Positions 1-12,600 of a stretch of DNA of 64,000 bases are shown piece after piece. The DNA is taken from NCBI GenBank assembly GCA_950097015.1, contig CATNEN010000013.1, positions 855,895 through 919,894 on the forward strand, read 5' to 3'. The stretch is from Macrostomum hystrix (taxonomy: Eukaryota; Platyhelminthes; Macrostomidae). A model generated the notes under the pieces. It saw only the letters and a program-made list of their open reading frames with translations, was not told the DNA's origin and searched no databases. The translations under genes were made by a program, and so were the position numbers. Within the stretch, counting starts at the first letter, position 1. Each line of letters opens with the position of its first letter.

Positions 1-690
1 AAGCAATAAATTATCCTAGAAAGGATTTCATGGCTTAGTTCACAAATAAGGCAATGAGCAGCTACAGTGCCTAGGCTACTTACGCAATGAGTAAATAGAC
101 ACAGCAATGCACCCTAACCTAGCTCATTCTGACCACTAATTTGCTGAGTCCACAGCCGCTTCATCTGCTTGGACAGAACTGTCAGCCAGATAGTAAGTCA
201 ATGTAGCTATTTTTAAGTAAATCGAGTGCATGGATATTTAGGACAGACATGGGGATAATTTAGGTACTCACCTGATAGGCCTGACAAAATCATGGGATCT
301 AGCTAGATATTTAGGAAATAAAGTTATGCAATCAATCTACCTGAGGGAGGGTGAGATCAATCCCCAAAATCCTATTCAGCTTCAATGGTGGAGAGGTTGG
401 AGTGACCAATATAGAATGCTCCTTCATCAAATTAGGGACGAAAATGGGAATGGTCCAGGGAACTGTAAGGATATATAGAACCAAGAGGCACTGAAGCTGT
501 TAGACTATTTCCTTTGTTTCAATGACACACAAGTGCCAGCGTGAGTGTGTTGACAGGTTCGAATGCAGGCTGGGGATATTGGGAGAGACAGTTTGAGAAT
601 GAAGTGTCAGTGTGACTCAGTCTTTGAGGCTTGTAAGCAGCAATTCGAGCGTATGCAATCTCATTAGCGACCCCTAGGCTGCCAACATTG
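1..690. other. No recognised feature
   Basis: AT-rich unique sequence left of the first minisatellite. I see no convincing exon, RNA gene or mobile element. The long minus-strand open frame entering from the right is a by-product of the adjacent stop-free repeat. Confidence 0.5.
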
Positions 691-1904
691 GATGGAGTGA
701 TAAAGAACTGTGCTGGAGTGATACAGAACTGTGTTGGACTGATACAGAACTGTGTTGGACTGATACAGAACTGTGTTGGACTGATACAGAACTGTGTTGG
801 ACTGATACAGAACTGTGTTGGAGTGATACAGAACTGTGTTGACTGGAGTGACTGGAGTGACTGGAGTGACTGGAGGGATTGGAGTGATACAGAACTGTGT
901 TGACTGGAGTGACTGAAGTGACTGGAGTGATACAGAACTGTGTTGGAGTGATACAGAACTGTGTTGACTGGAGTGACTGGAGTGACTGGAGTGACTGGAG
1001 GGATTGGAGTGATACAGAACTGTGTTGACTGGAGTGACTGAAGTGACTGGAGTGATACAGAACTGTGTTGAATGGAGTGACTGGAGTGACTGGAGTGATA
1101 CAGAACTGTGTTGACTGGAGTGCTGGAGTGACTGGAGTGATACAGAACTGTGTTGACTGGAGTGACTGGAGTGACTGGAGTGATACAGAACTGTGTTGAC
1201 TGGAGTGCTGGAGTGACTGGAGTGATACAGAACTGTGTTGACTGGAGTGACTGGAGTGACTGGAGTGATACAGAACTGTGTTGACTGGAGTGACTGGAGT
1301 GATTGGAGTGATACAGAACTGTGTTGACTGGAGTGACTGGAGTGATACAGAACTGTGTTGACTGGAGTGACTGAAGTGACTGGAGTGATACAGAACTGTG
1401 TTGAATGGAGTGACTGGAGTGACTGGAGTGATACAGAACTGTGTTGACTGGAGTGCTGGAGTGACTGGAGTGATACAGAACTGTGTTGACTGGAGTGACT
1501 GGAGTGACTGGAGTGATACAGAACTGTGTTGACTGGAGTGCTGGAGTGACTGGAGTGATACAGAACTGTGTTGACTGGAGTGACTGGAGTGACTGGAGTG
1601 ATACAGAACTGTGTTGACTGGAGTGACTGGAGTGATTGGAGTGATACAGAACTGTGTTGACTGGAGTGACTGGAGTGATACAGAACTGTGTTGACTGGAG
1701 TGACTGGAGTGATTGGAGTGATACAGAACTGTGTTGACTGGAGTGACTGGAGTGATTGGAGTGATACAGAACTGTGTTGACTGGAGTGACTGGAGTGATT
1801 GGAGTGATACAGAACTGTGTTGACTGGAGTGACTGGAGTGACTGGAGTGACGAGTGACTGGAGTGACTGGAGTGACTGGAGTGATACAGAACTGTGTTGA
1901 CTGG
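691..1904 (+). repeat. Compound minisatellite (9-bp and 18-bp subunits)
   Basis: Two words alternate: a 9-bp 'gactggagt' in runs of one to five, and an 18-bp 'tgatacagaactgtgttg'. Some blocks contain a shortened 'gagtgctggagtg' variant, and the order of blocks between about 1085 and 1350 recurs between about 1395 and 1690, so there is higher-order duplication. Both words are multiples of 3 and lack stops in several frames, which explains long open frames on both strands. I do not read them as protein. Confidence 0.93.
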
Positions 1905-2615
1905 CGCTGTTTGCCATGGCTTTAAACAGTTTGCTATCCTATATTCGTATGGACGATTACGAAATGTTACAAACACCCAATATTTTAACACGATACAATA
2001 TTGGCCTTAAGTTTAAAGAGGCCTTTATTTAAGCTTCGGTTATAAAAAATGTTCTTTTTTGTAACTGAAACTTTTTTGCCACATTTTCCAGTGCAAACGA
2101 AACTATGACAGAGGGTTGTTGCCACGCTCAATAGGTTTGATAAGCTGGGGCAGTGTGTGGGACGCCCATCAGCTATGGGCACATCCCGTGTTTGCTCACA
2201 GTTTGAGTAGGCTAGGCTCACACTGAGCTGGTATTGCGTCATGAGCCCGGGTGTAAATGACACAAACATCATTGGGCATTGAGCGCTGTCGAGTCGGTTT
2301 TTAAAACTAATGCGGCTGCTTGTTAGTCGCGGTAGGGACAAGAGGTCTCAGCGGATTCTCAAGTGGCTCACATCCCAAACGCAATGGAGAAGTGACAGAT
2401 GCGACACTCGGGCTATCACTTTAGCGTGAGCAACAACACACCCTCCGTGTCTTTAATGCTCACATCTAGCTCCCTGTGTAGCATTGTCCACGACTTGCGA
2501 TAATGATGAAATGTGAGAAATGTCACTGCTCAGGAATCCTGCACCCGTGAATTCCCGACTCTTCGTCTATTCAATACCAATCTAGGGAGATTTCGATATG
2601 GAGAATTCCTCCAGA
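1905..2615. other. No recognised feature
   Basis: Unique sequence between the first minisatellite and a tRNA-derived element. A 118-codon minus-strand open frame (1985-2341) has no recognisable family, no splice support and no repeat neighbours; I leave it uncalled. Confidence 0.45.
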
Positions 2616-4112
2616 GATGGGAGGTTGGGGTCTAATGCGCTTGCATTATGCACCGAGGTCCCTGAGCTCGATTCCGCGGCGAAGCCACACTCATTTGGGG
2701 CGCAGCTGCGGAGAGAAGGCTTGGGGATAAAGGGATGATTGGAGATGGGATAATGGAAGATCAGACTGTCTCTGATGGGATAATGGGAAGATTGGAGTGT
2801 CTCTGATGGGATAATGGGAAGAATGGAGTGTCTCTGATGGGATAATGGGAAGATTGGAGTGTCTCTGATGGGATAATGGGAAGAGTGGAGTGTCTCTGAT
2901 GGGATAATGGGAAGAGTGGAGTGTCTCTGATGGGATAATGGGAAGATTGGAGTGTCTCTGATGGGATAATGGGAAGAATGGAGTGTCTCTGATGGGATAA
3001 TGGGAAGAGTGGAGTGTCTCTGATGGGATAATGGGAAGAGTGGAGTGTCTCTGATGGGATAATGGGAAGATTGGAGTGTCTCTGATGGGATAATGGGAAG
3101 AATGGAGTGTCTCTGATGGGATAATGGGAAGAGTGGAGTGTCTCTGATGGGATAATGGGAAGAGTGGAGTGTCTCTGATGGGATAATGGGAAGATTGGAG
3201 TGTCTCTGATGGGATAATGGGAAGAGTGGAGTGTCTCTGATGGGATAATGGGAAGAATGGAGTGTCTCTGATGGGATAATGGGAAGATTGGAGTGTCTCT
3301 GATGGGATTATGGGAAGAATGGAGTGTCTCTGATGGGATAATGGGAAGAGTGGAGTGTCTCTGATGGGATAATGGGAAGAGTGGAGTGTCTCTGATGGGA
3401 TGATGGGAAGATTGGAGTGTCTCTGATGGGATAATGGGAAGAGTGGAGTGTCTCTGATGGGATAATGGGAAGAATGGAGTGTCTCTGATGGGATAATGGG
3501 AAGAGTGGAGTGTCTCTGATGGGATAATGGGAAGAGTGGAGTGTCTCTGATGGGATGATGGGAAGATTGGAGTGTCTCTGATGGGATAATGGGAAGAGTG
3601 GAGTGTCTCTGATGGGATGATGGGAAGAGTGGAGTGTCTCTGATGGGATGATGGGAAGATTGGAGTGTCTCTGATGGGATAATGGGAAGATTGGAGTGTC
3701 TCTGATGGGATAATGGGAAGATTGGAGTGTCTCTGATGGGATAATGGGAAGAGTGGCGTGTCTCTGATGGGATAATGGGAAGATTGGAGTATCTCTGATG
3801 TGATAATGGGAAGAGTGGATTGTCTCTGATGGGATGATGGGAAGATTGGAGTGTCTCTGATGGGATAATGGGAAGACCAGACGGTGTCTGATGTGGCTTC
3901 TCGTGCAATTTACGCCACAGAGTGCCAACCTCCAAGGCACAGTGAAAGTGCGCACTGCCTGACGATAGTCCGGGCAGATGTATACTCCTGTGTGAGTGTG
4001 TGCTCAGGAGTCAGCGAAATGGGCAGAATTGCCTTCTCGATGGCTGCGGGTCTAGTGTCAGCAAATAATGTGCCATTGCCCGCAGCCCTGCTAGGAATAA
4101 TCATAAATTATA
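2616..4112 (+). mobile_element. SINE-like element A, copy 1, split by a minisatellite
   Basis: The left part (2616-2728) and right part (about 3885-4112) together align with an uninterrupted copy at 34,428-34,735. Shared landmarks are 'aggtccctgagctcgattc' (a tRNA B-box-like head), 'tttggggcgcag', 'ggagagaaggcttgggg', then 'tgcaatttac', 'caacctccaaggcacagtg', 'gtgctcaggagtcag' and 'atgtgccatt'. In copy 2 the word 'ggcttggggg' runs directly into 'cttgtggtgcaatttac'. Here 1.15 kb of 31-bp repeats lies between them. No target-site duplication was found. A tRNA-derived, Pol III-type SINE is the best reading. Confidence 0.72.
2730..3882 (+). repeat. 31-bp minisatellite nested in SINE A
   Basis: About 37 copies of a 31-bp unit (core 'gatgggataatgggaag' followed by 'a(t/g/a)tggagtgtctct'). 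Single-base variants alternate (agattgg, agagtgg, agaatgg; ataatggg, atgatggg). The first unit carries the variant 'gatcagactgtctc', which also occurs in inverse in the array at 5.3-7.4 kb. Because 31 is not a multiple of 3 and no frame has a stop, the minus strand is open across the array; this is not coding evidence. Confidence 0.95.
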
Positions 4113-5335
4113 TTTAGTATTCATTTGCAAATTAATTTGCTATCCCTCTTCAGCTCTTATATTTACATAGCATCTTCTTGAGTTGCAAGTGTACTAGCTA
4201 AGCCTAAAAAGTGTTTTTATTGTCGGACTCATAAAAAACTGGAGCAAACATCAAACACTGCCGGCTGAGACGCCCGGAACATCTGGCTATAGAGGAGAAA
4301 GTTTTGGGGATTTGCCTGTGATCCAGGCTCAACTCACTATGGGGAGGAGGGGTGTAGTCGGCAATCGGTGAGGCGTTATGGACAGACTCGAAGGGGATAA
4401 AAATCCTCTCAGACTGGCGAGTGGGATGTGAAATATGGCTGGTTTATGATCCCGCTAGACTCATATCCTGCCCCACTTCCCCGGCCTTTCTTAAGGGTTA
4501 TGACACAAGGAAGAAAGTGAGCAGCCTGAGCATTAGGGAGAGTCTGTTGATCCATCTTCCCGGGATCGCATGAGCAGAAAAATTCGCAGCCTGGGCTTCA
4601 ATTTCCTAGCTCAATCTGGTACAGGCAAAGGGTGCTGCTTTGAGTTTGGAGATCGTTGCTAATGTAATCACTGCCTGTGCGCTGCGGGGGAAAATCCGGA
4701 AAACATTTTCTCCCCAATATTGCCAAGGGGATATTGGTTAGCCATATAGGCTGGCAAATGTAGCAAAGTGTCAAATTCTTACAGGCCATGCACGCGCAGC
4801 TTCCCCATGGCAAACGATAAATGGTTCAAGAATTTTGGCAAGCAGAAAAAATCGAAATTGCGACGCAACTTGAATGTGGAATTTTTTTCAGAAACGAAGC
4901 ATGGACTGTTTGCCCTGGATTCCAGGAATCCGCGTGAATTCGGCTATCTATATGCAGGTCTTTGTCCAAAAGCATATTGTATATGCATATATAGGTGTGT
5001 TTGTTATCCCGGTATTGTGGGATATTTCGCATGTTGGCACAGCGGGCGGTTGTCAGAATTCAACTTGGCCTAAATAGCAATGCTAGAGTGATAAAAAATG
5101 CATCAAAGGCTAATTTATGGAGACACACTCACATCAACCATCAAGGAGGTCAGGTCAATAGTGCGAAACAAAGACCTAGGTGACAGACGGACGTTTAAAC
5201 TTTCGATTCCATGCAGAACTTTTTATTATTTCAGAAGACAAACAGAACCATTGTTTTGCTGCCTGCGCACAATGAGCTAGGGTTAAGGTTAAGGAAAACT
5301 ATAGACTTAAAAGTGACACTGCACAAAAATCACCC
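4113..5335. other. No recognised feature
   Basis: Unique spacer of 1.2 kb between two oppositely oriented arrays of the same 31-bp family. Only short overlapping open frames are present, none with recognisable motifs or splice partners. Confidence 0.45.
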
Positions 5336-7438
5336 CAAATTCTCCCATTATCCCATCAGAGACACTCCATTCTTCCCATTATCCCATCAGAGACACTCCA
5401 CTCTTCCCATTATCCCATCAGAGACACTCCAATCTTCCCATTATCCCATCAGAGACACTCCACTCTTCCCATTATCCCATCAGAGACACTCCACTCTTCC
5501 CATTATCCCATCAGAGACACTCCAATCTTCCCATTATCCCATCAGAGACAGTCTGATCCTCCCATTATCCCATCAGAGACACTCCAATCTTCACATTATC
5601 CCATCAGAGACAGTCTGATCCTCCCATTATCCCATCAGAGACACTCTACTCTTCCCATTATCCCATCAGAGATACTCCACTCTTCCCATTATCCCATAGA
5701 GACACTCCAATCTTCCCATTATCCCATCAGAGACACTCCAATCTTCTCATTATCCCATCAGAGACACTCCAATCTTCCCATTATCCCATCAGAGACACTC
5801 CAATCTTCCCATTATCCCATCAGAGACACTCCAATCTTCTCATTATCCCATCAGAGACACTCCAATCTTCTCATTATCCCATCAGAGACACTCCAATCTT
5901 CTCATTATCCCATCAGAGACACTCCAATCTTCTCATTATCCCATCAGAGACACTCCAATCTTCCCATTATCCCATCAGAGACACTCCAATCTTCTCATTA
6001 TCCCATCAGAGACACTCCAATCTTCCCATTATCCCATCAGAGACTCTCAAATCTCCCCATTATCCCATCAGAGACACCCCAAATTCTCCCATTATCCCAT
6101 CAGAGACACTCCATTCTTCCCATTATCCCATCAGAGACACTCCACTCTTCCCATTATCCCATCAGAGACACTCCAATCTTCCCATTATCCCATCAGAGAC
6201 ACTCCACTCTTCCCATCATCCCATCAGAGACACTGCAATCTTCCCATTATCCCATCAGAGACACTCCAATCTTCCCATTATCCCATCAGAGACACTCCAA
6301 TCTTCCCATTATCCCATCAGAAGACACTCCAATCTTCCCATTATCCCATCAGAGACACTCCACTCTTCCCATCATCCCATCAGAGACACTCCAATCTTCC
6401 CATTATCCCATCAGAGACACTGCAATCTTCCCATTATCCCATCAGAGACACTCCAATCTTCCCATTATCCCATCAGAGACACTCCAATCTTCCCATAATC
6501 CCATCAGAGACACTCCACTCTTCCCATTATCCCATCAGAGACACTGCAATCTTCCCATTATCCCATCAGAGACACTCCAATCTTCCCATTATCCCATCAG
6601 AGACACTCCAATCTTCCCATTATCCCATCAGAAGACACTGCAATCTTCCCATTATCCCATCAGAGACACTGCAATCTTCCCATTATCCCATCAGAGACAC
6701 TCCAATCTTCCCATTATCCCATCAGAGACACTCCACTCTTCCCATTATCCCATCAGAGACACTCCACTCTTCCCATTATCCCATCAGAGACACTCCACTC
6801 TTCCCATTATCCCATCAGAGACACTCCAATCTTCCCATTATCCCATCAGAGACACTCCACTCTCCCCATTATCCCATCAAAGACACTCCAATCTTCCCAT
6901 TATCCCATCAGAGACTCTCAAATCTCCCCATTATCCCATCAGAGACACCCCAAATTCTCCCATTATCCCATCAGAGACACTCCAATCTTCCCATTATCCC
7001 ATCAGAGACACTCCAATCTTCCCATTATCCCATCAGAAGACACTGCAATCTTCCCATTATCCCATCAGAGACACTGCAATCTTCCCATTATCCCATCAGA
7101 GACACTCCAATCTTCCCATTATCCCATCAGAGACACTCCACTCTTCCCATTATCCCATCAGAGACACTCCACTCTTCCCATTATCCCATCAGAGACACTC
7201 CACTCTTCCCATTATCCCATCAGAGACACTCCAATCTTCCCATTATCCCATCAGAGACACTCCACTCTCCCCATTATCCCATCAAAGACACTCCAATCTT
7301 CCCATTATCCCATCAGAGACACTCCAATCTTCCATTATCCCATCAGAGACACTCCACTCTTCCCATTATCCCATCAGAGACACTCCACTCTTCCCATTAT
7401 CCCATCAGAGACACTCCACTCTTCCCATTATCCCATTG
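5336..7438 (-). repeat. 31-bp minisatellite, inverted relative to 2.7-3.9 kb
   Basis: About 68 copies of the reverse complement of the 2.7-3.9 kb unit, written here as 'tcccattatcccatcagaga' plus 'cactccaatct'. The variant 'gacagtctgatcctcc' (near 5546 and 5606) matches the first unit of the other array. Internal duplications are visible: the rare 'cagaagacactgcaatc' unit recurs about 405 bp apart (6631 and 7036), and the 'gagactctcaaatctcccc' plus 'gacaccccaaattctccc' pair recurs at about 6041 and 6911. Confidence 0.95.
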
Positions 7439-8255
7439 GGAAGACACAGAGGTGCATCGACCAAAGGTAATTTTCATTTCTTATCGAAAGAATATACAAT
7501 TAAAGAAGTGAAAGCAGAGCTTAGGAAAAAAGAGTTATCAAGAATGAAATCTGTAATAGGAAAATAATTGCTACAAAAATCCTTCAATGGCATGTCCAAA
7601 TTATGGGTCATTAGTTAGGAATATTCAGATTTCATTATTCTCTACTTGCCAAGAAAGAGCTATTTCCGCTTGTCGGAAATGGCAGGTTATATTAACACGC
7701 CTATACTCAGGTGTTAACTAAATTGAAGGATTTTATAATAGTAATCCTTCAAAAATAATTCTGGAGAATGATTGAGTCAATCATAAATGGTTGAAACCTC
7801 ATTGCGTAAAACACGGGTCTGAAAATAAAGTTTTCAAATGCCTACACTCAAACTGTAACTATGATTGAACACCCTATTATAGAATGCTGATGCATATACA
7901 GATAGAAATTTCATCTAGCTCAGTTGTTCTCATTCGAAGGCGGTGTACAGCTTTTCAGTCCATGGACAGGACAGGACCGTTCCCATTCTACAGTTCCGTA
8001 AATTAATCCTAATTTAGTCACTAAGAAGACTTCACTCTGCATGTTACTTTTGGGATATCCGATCTGCTTAATCCATGCACATTGTGTTCAGAGGATGCTA
8101 GAGATTGTCCGTTGTCATTATTACAAACCATTTTCCCTTAAAAAATATCATTTACACTTAAGTTTTGTATTTTCTAAGCATTTTTTTTGTATTATAGGAA
8201 ACTACAAGTATTATATTAGCAGTAACTTCTGAATAACAATAAAGATTTTCTTTTT
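7439..8255. other. Unique spacer with a short SINE B fragment
   Basis: AT-rich sequence. Positions about 7940-8020 carry 'gtgtacagcttttcagtcc' and 'catggacaggac', a minus-orientation fragment of the repeat also seen at about 11,280-11,345 and 18,640-18,770. Otherwise I see nothing. Confidence 0.45.
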
Positions 8256-8702
8256 GTCATTTATTATCGACAGTGGTCATTTCTGATAAAAAACGGTCAT
8301 TGCTCATCGACATTGCTCACTACCCATTGATACAGGTAATTACTCATCGATACAGGTCATTACTCATCGATAATGGTCATTGTTCATCGATAATGGTCAT
8401 TGTTTATCGATACTGGTCATTGTTTATCGATAATGGTCATTGTTCATCGATAATGGTCATTGCTTATCGATAATGGTCATTGTTCATCGATAATGGTCAT
8501 TGTTCATCGATACTGGTCATTGTTAATCGATAATGGTCATTGTTCATCGAGACTGGTCATTGTTTATCGATAATGGTCATTGTTCATCGAGACTGGTCAT
8601 TGTTTATCGATAATGGTCATTGTTTATCGATAATGGTCATTGTTCATCGATACTGGTCATTGTTTATCGACAATGGTCATTGTTTATCGATAATGGTCAT
8701 TT
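8256..8702 (+). repeat. 20-bp minisatellite
   Basis: About 22 copies of 'tgttcatcgataatggtcat' with variants t/g at 'tgtttatcga', 'gactggtcat' and 'tactggtcat'. The first and last units are diverged, as is usual for array edges. Confidence 0.95.
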
Positions 8703-9310
8703 CGCGTCGGTACTGGAGATTTCATACGGTGATTTCCCCTTTCTTCCCCATATATTTCCCCTTATTCCTTCGGTTTCGCGAAAACTGAAAAAGGACAGCA
8801 AAGTAAATCAGGCCGCTTTTATCCGCTTCTCATCTTTCTACTCTCCGGTTGTCCTCAGCTGCTCCCCCTGACACGCCGGCCAGTTTTCACGCGGTTGTTT
8901 ATTAACTTTTTTTTCTACAGCTGGCCAGAGTCAAGAGGCGGAGCGAGGATGGGGATGAAACGAAGAGTGGCTGCCCGCTCACCGCATCCCATAAATCACA
9001 ATGAGCTGGCTGCTTAGTCGCTTCCCACACGGGGCGAAACTGAGGGGGGGGCCACAGCAACGGTAACAGCAGCAGCAGCTGAAATCCCCTTTGCCGATTT
9101 CCTCTTTTCTCCCTCGGGCACACCGATAGGGATGGGGATGGGGAAACGAATCAGAATCAGATTTTCTATCTCCCCAGTCTCTGATTGATGGCAAGCCGCC
9201 GCCGTTGCGAGGGTCCTTGGGAGCACCTGGCGGCGAGGAGGGATAATCCTCACCTTCCATTCTCCTCCCCTCCAATCAGTCGGGCGGAATCAAACAGGGA
9301 GATCCAGGGG
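8703..9310. other. GC-rich non-coding stretch
   Basis: The sequence becomes GC-rich toward 9250, with short CAG and GGGGAT runs. Several overlapping minus-strand open frames shadow each other and resemble no family. Lying just upstream of a TATA-like box at 9311, it could be a promoter-proximal region, but nothing specific can be named. Confidence 0.3.
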
Positions 9311-9345
9311 CATATAAAGCAGACTCGGGGATCTTAAGGTGAAGT
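9311..9345 (+). promoter_or_regulatory. TATA-box-like core promoter candidate
   Basis: 'catataaagc' at 9311-9320 lies in a GC-rich context, and about 30 bp downstream is a purine-rich stretch where initiation would be expected. A 63-codon open frame (9383-9574) follows, of unknown nature, converging on the 3' end of the S1P lyase gene. The TATA match is seen; promoter function is inferred. Confidence 0.3.
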
Positions 9346-9661
9346 GGGGACTGATTGATGCCGAGTTGAGCAGTCAAATCGCATGTTTTACAGATTTAGT
9401 CAACCGGTGGACGAGAAGTTTTGTTATTGGTTGATTTGCTTCCAGCAAACAAAGACTTTTGAGCACCTGGGCGCTTCAGTCAGGCGAGACAACACCATTC
9501 AAGTTGTGAGTTCGGTGACACAAGAGCCAGGTTTGACACTGATTGGCTGGGAATCAAACATCGGAAATAATTGATCAATCTTTGAGCACCATATATTTAT
9601 GCGGTAAAGAAAGATAGTGTTCAAAAACTAGCTTCGAACGAACAATCAGTGAGGTCACCAT

Positions 9662-12600
9662 TCACGAGTAGATTTGGTTGAAGAACTCAAGCAGGAAGTC
9701 GTCAACGAGTTCCTTCGCCGGCACCCGCGCCACCATGCCGTAGACAGCGGCCATGCCCTTCGGCTTGATGCTCTCCGACTGCGGTTTTTGTTCATTTGTT
9801 TTTGGTGAGTAAAATATAACAAAATCCCAATCTTGCTACTTAAACCAGTAGTGACAATAGCGGACATGTCTCACTAGTATTCTTTCGATGCAGGCGCGGA
9901 TGTCAGACACAAAATCGTCCCGTCTGGCCAGGTGCTGCGGCAGCACGGTGACGTGCAGACAGTCAGGGTTCGATTCCCGCTCCATCTTCCAGCCTGCGAC
10001 GTGAAAATATTGAGGATTAGATTGACATTCTGAGTATTTAAGAAAGAATCGAGATCGTATCAGAATCCCAAATTTCAAATAACAAATCCCAAAAATGCCA
10101 AAATGCCAAATTCTAAATCCCAAATCCGAAATCTCAAATCCCAAATCCCAAATTTCAAATCCAAAATCACAACATCCCCAATCCCACTCACCCTTCTCCT
10201 CCATTAGGTCGGCCAGTACGAAAACGCTCAGCGCGGGATTGCTTGAAGCGATAGCGAAGCAGGTCATGTGCGGCGAGCCAATAATCTTTAGCGACTAGAA
10301 GAAAGAAAATATGTTTTTTTAAATGAACGCAAATATCTACTTTCAGTAGTGCAAATGGCAAAAGTAATTCGTTGCCCTTAGCTTACCCCAGTGGCTCGTA
10401 TTTCTCCAGTCCAGAATTTAGTGAGCTCCATGAGGTCGCCGGCCACGCGTAGGAAGCCCTCCTGGCCCATTGTGCGCAGCGTCACCCAGGCGGTGGCCAG
10501 GTAGCCGCCAGGCCGGGTGCCCGCCATGGTCGGCGAGCCGAACAAGCCGCCAGGCCAGCCAGAGTAGGCGAACAGCTGGTGCTTGCGGAGCTCCGCGCTG
10601 CGGTACACGATCACGCTGGCTCCCTGGGGATTTAGATTTTGATTGGAAGCCTTTAGTTAGGGATTATTTAGGGATTCTATTCTATTTAGGGATATATCTG
10701 AAAATTTATTATTGAAAAAAGTTCCAGTTATGGAAATTACTTGATGGGAAGTTTTAAGAGTGGAAGTTTCCAGAGGGGAAGTTTCCAGAGGGGAAGTTTC
10801 CAGAGGGGAAGTTTCCAGAGGGGAAGTTTCCAGAGGGGAAGTTTCCAGAGGGGAAGTTTCCAGAGGGGATGTTTCCAGAGGGGAAGTTTCCAGAGGGGAA
10901 GTTTCCAGAGGGGAAGTTTCCAAAGAGAAAGTTTCCAGAGGGGAAGTTTCCAGAGGGGAAGTTTCCAGAGGGGAAGTTTCCAGAGGGGAAGTTTCCAGAG
11001 GGGAAGTTTCCAGAGGGGATGTTTCCAGAGGGGAAGTTTCCAGAGGGAAAGTTATGCTTGTTTTAATCAGGGAGCTTCCTTACCATGAAAAAATATAGTT
11101 TAATAGGGAATGATTTTTTCCCTTGTCTTGATAAAACTTTTTTCTCATTCAGAGGGGTTGCAGCCTAGTGCTTTCACATGGTAGCGAACCCACGACTTGA
11201 AAGTCGGGGGTTCGATCCCCGACTACACAAGAACAAGTTGTGTGTCCTTTATGAAATCCTTGCTAAAATGGGTACCTGCATCAGCTGGGTGTGGCGTCCC
11301 ACAGTCCATGGACTGACCAGCCGTACACTGCCGTCAGATGCGCCGCGCAATTGCTATTTATTATATCTCGTATTATTATTTATTAGCTAGCAAAATTAAA
11401 ATAGTTTAATATTATTATTCAAACCTTAGGCGCAAAGCCGTACTTGTGCAAATCGGCAGACACCGAAGTCACTTCTGGCACGCGAAAGTCAAACAACGGC
11501 ACAGAGTAGCCCAGCTTCTCCACCCTGTCAAATTGGTAGTCAGTGAGTTTGATGGATTGTGTTCATTGGTCTGTCAAACAACCTCACTCCACGTCCTATC
11601 CATTTCCAGAGCTCTAATTGGCTATCAGCTCACTGTCCGATTAGCGCCTGCATAGGGTCAGGGCGCGAGGCTGGGGTTAATGTACACTAGGTGGATTGTA
11701 CAAGCAAGCTTCCACTCAGCCAATCAAAGCGAGGCAGTAGAACGCTGGCCTCACCAGGGCAGCATGAAACCGCCGAAGCAGGCGTCGACGTGCAGCGGCA
11801 GGCCGAACTCTCGGGCCACCGTGGCGTAGTCTTCCACCGGGTCAATAACGCCGTGGCAGTACTGCGGAGCTGACGCCACTAGGAGGACTGTGTCGGCTGT
11901 TACCGCGGCTCGCAGTGACGCTGCATCAGCAGTCTGACTGACAGGGTCAACAGGCACCAGGATCAGGTCCAGGCCGAAATAGTGGGCCGCCTTATTGATG
12001 GCCGGGTGCACCGTGACTGCGGCTACCTGTGCAATACAGAATCAGGGAGCGAGATCAATATATGTAGGACATAGTAGGTATATAGGTGCAAAATATCAGA
12101 TGACTCTAATGTGTGCATTACTAAAGCTTTTTATCTTGTAATGCACTAACCAATGAACCTCAGGCTCAGGTGCACCAGCTAATAAATCTTATGTATACAC
12201 CAAGCTTTAAACCTCAGGTGATAAACCTACGATAAAAACATCAACATATCAAGATGGTGCAACATGTCAAGTGCATCAACATAAATTTCAACTTTACACC
12301 ATCTTAAAGGCATCGTATGTTCACCAACTAAAATACATCAGGTATTCACAATCTAAAGAACGTCAGGTGTACACTTTCTAGAAACCATCATGTGTACACC
12401 ATCTAAAAACCAACAGGTGTACGCTATCTAAAGAACGTCAGGTGTACACAATCTAAAGAACGTCAGGTGTACACACTTTAATGACCGTCAGGTGTACACT
12501 ATCTAAAGAACGTCAGGTGTACACTTTCGATAAACCATCATGTGTACACTATCTAAAAACCATCAGGAGTACGCTATCTAAAGAACGTCAGGTGTACACA

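Noticed and set aside
519-1991. 490-codon minus frame and overlapping frames over the first minisatellite
   Set aside because: Several frames on both strands are open only because the repeat words lack stops; the protein would be pure repeat and frame choice is arbitrary.
2691-3955. Minus frames of 414 and 215 codons
   Set aside because: They read a stop-free 31-bp repeat and the SINE flanks.
11165-11230. A tRNA gene
   Set aside because: The T-arm is perfect, but the acceptor strands do not pair and no proper anticodon arm forms; it is a SINE head.
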